The position numbers were made by a program, and so were the translations under genes. Positions 10,371 through 14,887 of a DNA stretch of 16,625 nucleotides are shown here, piece by piece. A model generated the notes under the pieces. It was not told where the DNA came from. It was given only the letters and a program-made list of their open reading frames with translations, and ran no database searches. The stretch is from positions 1 through 16,625 of the forward strand of contig DXXK01000029.1 of assembly GCA_019416425.1 (NCBI GenBank), given 5' to 3'. This DNA comes from Bacteroidales bacterium. Its GTDB lineage: Bacteria > Bacteroidota > Bacteroidia > Bacteroidales > Muribaculaceae. Numbering within the stretch: the stretch's first letter is position 1; each line of letters begins with the position of its first letter.

Positions 10371-10960
10371 ATGTATGGGAATTCCGGCACTATGAGCCAT
10401 GACCGGTAGTCCGGACCGAGACGCTCCACCTCGCGACGCCAGTATTCGTCGCCGCTGCCGCGCAGCAGATCGGTGGTGACGGGCGACACGTTCAACGCCC
10501 AGGAGTTCCGCATTATCTCGGACGTCAGCTGTCCGGCCTCCCAGCCGCTGTAACCCAAGAAGAACCGTATCTCCCCTTCCGACTCGGGATTCTCAACAAG
10601 ATACCTGATGAGCTCCTCCTCGTCGCCGCCGACGTATAGGCCGGGGGCTATCTTCCGTGCTCCGGTCAGCCTGTCGCCGAGACGGTGAAGCATGAACATG
10701 CGCTGCATATCGACGGGACCGCCGCGGAACAGGGGGATGTCGTTGCAAGCTGGAAGATTAGGTATCAAGTCGCCCAACGTGCAGAGCGGCCCCTTGTTGA
10801 GGCACAGGCCTAAGTGACCGCCGTTGGAGTCCTGTTCCAGTATCATGATGACACTGCGACCGAACATGTCGTCCCGCATCAGCGGCTCCGCCAGAAGCAT
10901 CTGACCGGCCCTGGGATTCACCTCAACGGGATCCTTATGTAGTAATGAACTCAAATCCAT
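10364..10960 (-). CDS. yqgE: YqgE/AlgH family protein (DUF179)
   Basis: A 198-residue member of the YqgE/AlgH family, widespread in bacteria and still without a firm biochemical role (AlgH was first tied to alginate regulation in Pseudomonas). Conserved blocks are AGQMLLAEPLMRDDMF (18-33), then GRSV (34-37), GHLGLCLNKG (48-57), FRGGPVD (78-84), GLYVGGD (107-113) and GYSGWEAGQLTSE (136-148). Length and block order are normal. The ATG at 10958-10960 opens the reading frame, and no alternative is needed. The gene is transcribed away from the small gene at 11030. A TATATTTG box at 11014-11021 is a good -7 element for it. Its stop codon lies in a heptamer-like repeat, and recR follows after 43 bases. 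Confidence 0.93.
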   Translation of the reverse strand: MDLSSLLHKDPVEVNPRAGQMLLAEPLMRDDMFGRSVIMILEQDSNGGHLGLCLNKGPLCTLGDLIPNLPACNDIPLFRGGPVDMQRMFMLHRLGDRLTGARKIAPGLYVGGDEEELIRYLVENPESEGEIRFFLGYSGWEAGQLTSEIMRNSWALNVSPVTTDLLRGSGDEYWRREVERLGPDYRSWLIVPEFPYMN

Positions 10961-11013
10961 AGTACCATTTAAACGCTTTTGGGGGTAAACTTGTTATAAA
11001 GTCATCAATAACC

Positions 11014-11021
11014 CAAATATA
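11014..11021 (-). promoter_or_regulatory. Probable yqgE promoter, -7 box TATATTTG
   Basis: On the minus strand TATATTTG fits the Bacteroidota -7 consensus TAnnTTTG exactly and lies about 54 bases upstream of the yqgE ATG. No clear TTTG is present at the expected -33 position, so the call rests on one box and on the divergent gene arrangement. Confidence 0.42.
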
Positions 11022-11029
11022 TTACAGTT

Positions 11030-11311
11030 ATGAATACCGATCAGTTGAAGAAGAGCGCCGAAGAAGCCAAACAGGCCGCATCGGATTTCATCCACAGCCC
11101 CCAGGTGCAGGGCGCGCTTGACAAGGGTAAGGATATCCTGGAGAAGGGCAAGCAGAAGGCCGATGAGCTGATGAGCAACCCCAAGGTGCAGGATGCTGTC
11201 AATAAAGGCAAAGAACAAGTGGGCAACGTAATCGACAAGCTGGAGGACTTCGTCGAGGACAAAACCGACGGCAAGGGAATCCTGGGCTTCGGAGCCAAGG
11301 ACAAGAAGTGA
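11030..11311 (+). CDS. Small hydrophilic helical protein with an internal duplication, function unknown
   Basis: This 93-residue protein has no signal peptide, membrane segment or cysteine, and is dominated by Lys, Glu, Asp, Ala and Gln. It should form amphipathic helices, much like late-embryogenesis-abundant, CsbD-like or Rv0909-type small proteins, but I do not recognise a specific family. Two related units are visible 27 residues apart: SPQVQGALDKGK (23-34) and NPKVQDAVNKGK (50-61), each followed by a charged helix. The tail is Gly/Lys-rich (GKGILGFGAKDKK). The gene is the only plus-strand one between 1 and 14887. It lies divergent from yqgE and convergent with the HU-LysM gene. No Shine-Dalgarno sequence precedes the ATG, which is common in Bacteroidota. 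TAAACTTG at 10986-10993 is a one-mismatch -7 box that could serve it. A stress-protective or scaffold role would be a guess. Confidence 0.8.
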   Translation: MNTDQLKKSAEEAKQAASDFIHSPQVQGALDKGKDILEKGKQKADELMSNPKVQDAVNKGKEQVGNVIDKLEDFVEDKTDGKGILGFGAKDKK

Positions 11312-11390
11312 GGATTGCCTTGGCTTCCGCTTCAGTACCGTCAAGAGAGGCGGATGCACCCAGGGAAGGGGCTGCAAGGGACTGAAGCCG

Positions 11391-12482
11391 TTATTTGTTG
11401 TAGCGGGCGTAGATGTCCTGGCCAAGCTTCTTGGCTTTCTCTATGTCGGCGGGATTTTTAGGGTCCACTCCATACTTGGCCAGGTCGGGCACCACTACCT
11501 GCGTGCCGGGCTTGATGCGGTCGGGATGACCTAAGATTTTCTCATTCTCCATGTAGATATAGGGCCACAGGTGGAAATTTCCATAGTGGTCCTTTGCCAT
11601 TGTTGTCAGGTAGCGTGTCTTGCTGATGGTGTCGTAGACAGGCCTGTCGGACGGCTGCGTGGGGACCGCCGGAGTCTCGGCCTGTGTGGTCTGCATGGCG
11701 GCCGGAGCTGCATCGGCCGGAGCGGTCCTTGCCGCGCTGTCCGCAGGAACTGTCTGGGTTGCCACGGGGGCCGGTGTCACCGCCGTCACCGTCATGTTGT
11801 CATTGTCCGGATCAGTCAGCGTCATGTACGCCACTATACCCATGGCTATCAGCATGCACAGGCAGGCGGCGCCGAATCCGACGAAGAATCCGGGCCAGAA
11901 GCGCCGTTTCACGACCACGGGCTGCTCTGTCTCGCTATCATCATAGTAGTCCGGAGTATCGACCTCCTCAAGTTCCTCCGAATCCTCGGTTTCCTTGAAC
12001 TCCTCGGCCTCCTCGAGTTTCTCCGCATTCTCGGACTTGAGGTCTGACTGGTCAGACTCGGGGTCGCGTTCCGGATCGACTACCTCCGGTTTCTCTTTCT
12101 GCTCCACCACAGGCTCCGGTTCAGGTTCTGTCTGGGGCTCCTCGAATACGGCGGCAAGGTCATCGGTCAGCTCCATGGTCTGGAACATCTCGAACGGAGC
12201 ATTGACCGTCGCGGCGAGCTCCTTGCCCGGAAGAAACACAACCTTGCGGTGCTCCGGGATGACGGTCTCCTCGCCTGTATTGACATTCACGCTTTTGCGA
12301 GCCTCTACATTAATCGTCTTGAAGATGCCCACACCGGGAATCTTGATGCTGTCGCCGGCCTCGAGTCCCGCCGTGATCAGCCCAAAGAACTCATGCAGGA
12401 AACCCTCGGTCTGCTCCTTACTGTCCCCCGTTCGCACCGACAGCATCGCTGTCAGTGCCGGCATTCCTATTTTTTCGCTCAT
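11391..12482 (-). CDS. HU-type DNA-binding domain joined to a transmembrane helix and a C-terminal LysM domain
   Basis: The 363-residue protein has five parts. (1) An HU/IHF fold at about 1-95 (KIPGVGIFKTINVEARKS, then IPEHRKVVFLPGKELAATVN). (2) A strongly acidic, probably disordered linker, about 105-188. (3) One membrane helix, about 197-220, preceded by KRR (192-194), which by the positive-inside rule keeps the HU domain in the cytoplasm. (4) An Ala/Pro/Thr-rich spacer, about 225-282. (5) A LysM-like domain, about 286-335 (SKTRYLTTMAKDHYGNFHLW, then RIKPGTQVVVPDL), expected to bind peptidoglycan in the periplasm. The HU arm tip reads VNVNTG, so the DNA-intercalating proline of classical HU (RNPxTG) is a valine. 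It follows a second HU gene after 4 bases, so the two are almost certainly one operon and may form a heterodimer. DNA-to-wall tethering is inference. I have the impression that similar HU-LysM proteins occur in other Bacteroidales, but I know of no experimental role. Confidence 0.88.
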   Translation of the reverse strand: MSEKIGMPALTAMLSVRTGDSKEQTEGFLHEFFGLITAGLEAGDSIKIPGVGIFKTINVEARKSVNVNTGEETVIPEHRKVVFLPGKELAATVNAPFEMFQTMELTDDLAAVFEEPQTEPEPEPVVEQKEKPEVVDPERDPESDQSDLKSENAEKLEEAEEFKETEDSEELEEVDTPDYYDDSETEQPVVVKRRFWPGFFVGFGAACLCMLIAMGIVAYMTLTDPDNDNMTVTAVTPAPVATQTVPADSAARTAPADAAPAAMQTTQAETPAVPTQPSDRPVYDTISKTRYLTTMAKDHYGNFHLWPYIYMENEKILGHPDRIKPGTQVVVPDLAKYGVDPKNPADIEKAKKLGQDIYARYNK

Positions 12483-12486
12483 CTAG

Positions 12487-12831
12487 TTAGTCTAAAATTG
12501 CCGGTTCGTTTTCACCGTTGTAATTATCCTCATCCATGTCCTGCTGCGCATCGACTGATCTGCGCACCTTGCTGCGAAGGTTAGTGGCCGGACGGAACAC
12601 CACCTGCAGTTTCGGTGGCACCAGTATCTTGCAGCCCGTGGAGGGATGTAACGCCACATGCTCCTCGCGCTTCTTGGGTTCGAAACTGCCGAACGAGGGC
12701 ACTATCAGCGAGTCGCCCTGCGCCAGCACCTCCCCCATCACATCGGCAAGGTCATGACATAGGTTGGCCACTTCATGAGGCGCCAGCCCGAGGCGCCCCG
12801 ACAGTTCCGTCGTAAATGTCTTTGCATCCAT
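12487..12831 (-). CDS. HU/IHF-family DNA-binding protein with short acidic tail
   Basis: HU and IHF proteins are small dimers that bend DNA and organise the nucleoid. This 114-residue protein keeps the fold: an N-terminal helical pair (MDAKTFTTELSGRLGLAPHE...), the turn SLIVPSFGSFEPKKREE (41-57) and an arm tip LHPSTG, with Pro63 at the same number as the intercalating proline of E. coli HU. FRPATNLRSKVR (79-90) is the closing helix start. After residue 92 it adds an acidic tail (QQDMDEDNYNGENE), unusual for plain HU. AGAAGGAAA about 10 bases before the ATG resembles a Shine-Dalgarno sequence. It is the first gene of a two-gene unit with the membrane-anchored HU-LysM protein, and has a near-consensus promoter of its own. 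It could be the soluble partner in an IHF-like heterodimer; that is inference. Confidence 0.9.
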   Translation of the reverse strand: MDAKTFTTELSGRLGLAPHEVANLCHDLADVMGEVLAQGDSLIVPSFGSFEPKKREEHVALHPSTGCKILVPPKLQVVFRPATNLRSKVRRSVDAQQDMDEDNYNGENEPAILD

Positions 12832-12872
12832 ATATATGGTTTCCTTCTGTTCGTTATTGGTGTTCGTTCTTA

Positions 12873-12904
12873 CAAAATTAATCCATTCCCGGGAATTATC
12901 AAAA
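12873..12904 (-). promoter_or_regulatory. Promoter of the HU / HU-LysM operon (-33 TTTTG, 19 bp, -7 TAATTTTG)
   Basis: On the minus strand the -7 box TAATTTTG (12873-12880) fits TAnnTTTG exactly. TTTTG (12900-12904) supplies the -33 element, with a 19-bp spacer. This is close to the ideal Bacteroidota housekeeping promoter. Transcription would start near 12866, giving a leader of about 35 bases. It lies downstream of the terminator at 12931-12964, so the HU operon is transcribed independently of ndk and the peptidase gene. Confidence 0.75.
12885..12896. promoter_or_regulatory. 12-bp perfect palindrome in the HU promoter spacer, candidate operator
   Basis: ATTCCCGGGAAT reads the same on both strands and sits between the -33 and -7 boxes. 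A protein bound there would block RNA polymerase, so it is a natural operator position. The regulator is unknown; self-regulation by the HU proteins is possible, but they usually show little sequence preference. Confidence 0.5.
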
Positions 12905-12930
12905 TTAATTCACAGCTAACCGCATCCGGA

Positions 12931-12964
12931 CAAAAAGAGCGGACCTCATACAGATGGGGTCCGC
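12931..12964 (-). terminator. Intrinsic terminator after the M23 peptidase gene
   Basis: On the minus strand a perfect 7-bp stem GCGGACC/GGTCCGC (12958-12964 with 12939-12945) encloses a 12-base loop and is followed directly by TCTTTTTG (12938 down to 12931). It starts about 48 bases after the peptidase stop and separates that unit from the HU operon. Confidence 0.85.
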
Positions 12965-13011
12965 CGGGTATATTGTTAATGTTGTATCTGCTTCCTGATT
13001 GCCGTATCCGC

Positions 13012-13953
13012 TCACTTGAGCTTCAGTACCTGTCCCGCCTGGATATTGTTCGACTTGAGATTGTTGATACGACGCAGTGTCGTTGTGGCCATACCGTAGG
13101 AACGTGCGATTGCCGCGAGCGTGTCGCCGCGTTTCACGGTGTATGTGCTACGGTTGTCCTTGGAGGCCTGGTAGCTGCTGCCTTCGCTCTTGGCCAGGTT
13201 GTCGTGGCTGGGGGCGTAGTTGCGCGCTTTCTGATAGGTGCTCTTGCTGAATGTATATGTATCGGTGTGAGTGCAACGGTTAACGAAGTCGAAGATAGCC
13301 GACGGATTGATTGCATAACCCATAAAGCGGGTCTCGAAGTGTAGGTGAGGACCGGTGCTTCGACCGGTATTGCCTCCAAGCGCGATGGGCTGCCCGGCTC
13401 TGACTGTCTGCTCGGGTTTGACCAACGCACGGTTCAGATGGCCATAGATAGTCTCCAGGCCGTTGGGATGGCGAAGGATTACATAGTTGCCGTAACCACG
13501 CGCCTCGTAGTTGGTGAGACGTACCTTGCCGTCGAAAGCAGCGTAGATGGTGTCATTCATGCGGATGCCGATGTCGATGCCCTTGTGCATACGGCCAAAC
13601 TTGGCGCGGTAGCCATAATTGGACGTGACGCGGTTGCTCTTGCACGGCATGATGTAGTTGGTAACGTCGATCACTTTACTGTTAGGTACTTCCTTATCCT
13701 TGAACGGGTTGACGCTGCGCGAATTCCATCCCTCGGTGTAGATGTCGATTTCGGGCTCGATGTCCTCGATCAGGTCGATGAAGGTGTTCTGCTCAATCAG
13801 CTTGATCTGGTCGGAGCTCTTGGACTGCGACGCCAGCAGCTGCTTGTGTGCCTGCGAGTGTGGATTGCGGGATTTGATGGTCTGGGCCTGCGCTCCGGCT
13901 GCGACCATTGCCAGCATCAACGCTCCACTTAATATCTTCTTGAGTTGTATCAT
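13012..13953 (-). CDS. Secreted M23-family peptidoglycan endopeptidase with C-terminal LysM domain
   Basis: A 313-residue exported cell-wall enzyme. The signal peptide is about 1-23 (two lysines, hydrophobic core, AQA before the likely cut). The M23 (LytM/lysostaphin-type) zinc metallopeptidase domain covers about 105-220. Zinc ligands and catalytic residues are all present: His123 and Asp127 in MHKGIDIG, His172 in YGHLN, and His203/His205 in GPHLHFE. It should therefore be an active endopeptidase cutting peptide cross-links, not a degenerate EnvC-like activator. A LysM domain at about 271-313 (YTVKRGDTLAAIARSYG...) anchors it to glycan strands. AGGA just before the ATG may help initiation. 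The gene follows ndk by only 21 bases and is closed by a strong terminator. Growth-linked wall cleavage or daughter-cell separation are both possible roles. Confidence 0.93.
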   Translation of the reverse strand: MIQLKKILSGALMLAMVAAGAQAQTIKSRNPHSQAHKQLLASQSKSSDQIKLIEQNTFIDLIEDIEPEIDIYTEGWNSRSVNPFKDKEVPNSKVIDVTNYIMPCKSNRVTSNYGYRAKFGRMHKGIDIGIRMNDTIYAAFDGKVRLTNYEARGYGNYVILRHPNGLETIYGHLNRALVKPEQTVRAGQPIALGGNTGRSTGPHLHFETRFMGYAINPSAIFDFVNRCTHTDTYTFSKSTYQKARNYAPSHDNLAKSEGSSYQASKDNRSTYTVKRGDTLAAIARSYGMATTTLRRINNLKSNNIQAGQVLKLK

Positions 13954-13974
13954 ATTCCTGGTTAGTCGGCCGGT

Positions 13975-14436
13975 TTACAGTTCCTCGGGACCGTAAATGA
14001 ATGTCAATGTCGCTGGTTTGTAATTGAAGACCTCGTCGGGCTTGAAGAAGCGCGCAATCTCGATGTTGGCATTCTCAACCGAATCCGATGCGTGTATAAT
14101 ATTGAGCGATCCGCTCATGCTCAGATCTCCGCGGATTGTTCCGGGCTCGGCCTTGCGACCATTGGTCACGCCCGTCATGGTGCGGAACACGCTTACCACA
14201 TCCACTCCCTGAAGGCACAGCACTACTACCGGACAGGCTGTCATGGCCTTGACGATATCCGGGAAGAAAGGCTTGTCAACAAGGTGTGCGTAGTGTTCAC
14301 GAAGCACCGGCTCGTCAAGCTGCATCATCTTCATTCCGCAGATAATCAGTCCACGTTTCTCTATTCGGCTTATAACCTCGCCGATCAGACCACGCTCCAC
14401 GCAGCCGGGCTTCAGTATAACTAATGTACGCTCCAT
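13975..14436 (-). CDS. ndk: Nucleoside diphosphate kinase
   Basis: Ndk moves the gamma phosphate of ATP to other nucleoside diphosphates through a phospho-histidine intermediate, balancing NTP and dNTP pools. I take the ATG at 14436, giving 153 residues and the canonical start MERTLVILKPG; the frame stays open to an upstream TTG, but that would add four residues not expected in the family. Lys9 in ILKP is the conserved nucleotide-site lysine. NIIHASDSVENANIEIARFF contains the catalytic His115. GVTNGRKAEPGTIRGDL (89-105) is the conserved phosphate-binding block. The protein ends in IYGPEEL. A good promoter lies 41 bases upstream. It is followed closely by the M23 peptidase gene, so a wall enzyme appears to be co-transcribed with nucleotide metabolism. 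Confidence 0.97.
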   Translation of the reverse strand: MERTLVILKPGCVERGLIGEVISRIEKRGLIICGMKMMQLDEPVLREHYAHLVDKPFFPDIVKAMTACPVVVLCLQGVDVVSVFRTMTGVTNGRKAEPGTIRGDLSMSGSLNIIHASDSVENANIEIARFFKPDEVFNYKPATLTFIYGPEEL

Positions 14437-14476
14437 GATTCTAAACAATTTTTAAGATTTCTGTTTGTGTCCGATT

Positions 14477-14508
14477 CAAAGTTAATCAATCCTTGCCATA
14501 TAAACCAA
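14477..14508 (-). promoter_or_regulatory. Probable ndk promoter (-7 TAACTTTG, -33 TTG)
   Basis: On the minus strand TAACTTTG (14477-14484) fits TAnnTTTG exactly. TTG at 14506-14508 lies 21 bases further upstream, within the usual Bacteroidota range. The leader to the ndk ATG would be about 35 bases. Confidence 0.6.
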
Positions 14509-14548
14509 TATTTTTTAGTTATTTTTTCTTAACCCCAGTCCAAAATGA

Positions 14549-14562
14549 GTGTATTTATACAC
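14549..14562. repeat. Inverted repeat GTGTAT-TT-ATACAC
   Basis: Perfect 6-bp arms separated by 2 bases, about 41 bases upstream of the ndk -33 element. The size suits a dimeric repressor or activator site. Confidence 0.45.
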
Positions 14563-14593
14563 CCAACCACCAAAAGTTTAACAACTTACAGCA

Positions 14594-14605
14594 AAAACAT
14601 GTTTT
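14594..14605. repeat. 12-bp perfect palindrome AAAACATGTTTT
   Basis: The sequence equals its own reverse complement and ends one base before the left arm of the long inverted repeat at 14607. AT-rich DNA makes such palindromes more likely by chance. Confidence 0.45.
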
Positions 14606-14606
14606 A

Positions 14607-14684
14607 TAACATATTTTCAAAGCAACTGCACACAGTGCCAAAAGTGTGCAAAAAACACGCCGGCCCAATTGTGAAAATATGTTA
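14607..14684. repeat. Inverted repeat with perfect 13-bp arms, TAACATATTTTCA / TGAAAATATGTTA
   Basis: The left arm is 14607-14619 and the right arm 14672-14684, with a 52-base interior that itself contains a 7-bp hairpin. No mismatch occurs in the 13 pairs. There is no T-run after either arm, so it is not an ordinary terminator. It could be paired operators for a looping regulator, a structured RNA, or the remnant of a small mobile repeat; no transposase or target-site duplication is visible. Confidence 0.6.
14627..14650. repeat. Inner hairpin TGCACAC / GTGTGCA
   Basis: Perfect 7-bp arms (14627-14633 and 14644-14650) with a 10-base loop, nested inside the 13-bp inverted repeat. Together they would fold as a two-tier stem if transcribed. 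Confidence 0.5.
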
Positions 14685-14887
14685 ACTCAAAATAACCTGC
14701 CCATTATGAGCATTCTGCACAGTCCCCCGATATAATTACATTATCGCTCCTCCAGCTCATACCACTCCCCGGCTGCACTCACTCTCACAGAACCATTCCA
14801 TCCCGTTCGTTGTTGAAATGTCATAAATCCACGCAGACACTCCATATTATAATATATGCATGTCCGCCACTGTAAACCATACCGACT

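Larger units (their letters stand above)
12873..12909. repeat. 10-bp direct repeat spanning the HU promoter boxes
   Basis: CAAAATTAAT (plus strand) occurs at 12873-12882 and again at 12900-12909, 27 bases apart. Each copy contains one promoter element: the downstream copy is the -7 box, and the upstream copy provides the -33 TTTG. The upstream copy also contains a full TAATTTTG, so a second, overlapping promoter is possible. Confidence 0.6.
14437..14887. other. AT-rich divergent intergenic region between ndk and the mechanosensitive channel gene
   Basis: This 451-bp stretch has no convincing gene. It is much more AT-rich than its neighbours, especially at 14455-14700. It holds the probable ndk promoter, two short palindromes and a nested inverted repeat, listed separately. 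For the channel gene I see no full TAnnTTTG promoter; TATAAT at 14848-14853 is the nearest resemblance to a promoter box and is weak. A small RNA or a regulator-binding array could be hidden here. Confidence 0.7.

Noticed and set aside
10978..10993. Promoter for the small gene at 11030
   Set aside because: TAAACTTG has one mismatch to the -7 consensus, and the nearby TTTTG is only about 5 bases away instead of 19-21, so a full promoter cannot be claimed.
11312..11390. Bidirectional terminator between the small gene and the HU-LysM gene
   Set aside because: GCTTCAGT/ACTGAAGC (11329-11336, 11381-11388) pair perfectly, but the 44-base loop and lack of a T-run on either strand make it unconvincing.
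12775..13344. 189-residue plus-strand frame across the HU / peptidase gap
   Set aside because: It runs through the HU promoter, the terminator and the end of the peptidase gene, and its sequence is low in any protein-like signal.
13345..13932. 195-residue plus-strand frame opposite the M23 peptidase gene
   Set aside because: The minus-strand frame carries a complete signal peptide, M23 motifs and LysM domain; the plus frame has no domain features.
14437..14887. Replication origin, from AT-richness and sequences resembling TTATnCACA such as TTATACACC and TTTTGCACA
   Set aside because: The matches are all imperfect, there is no ordered cluster, and neither dnaA nor other origin-linked genes are nearby.
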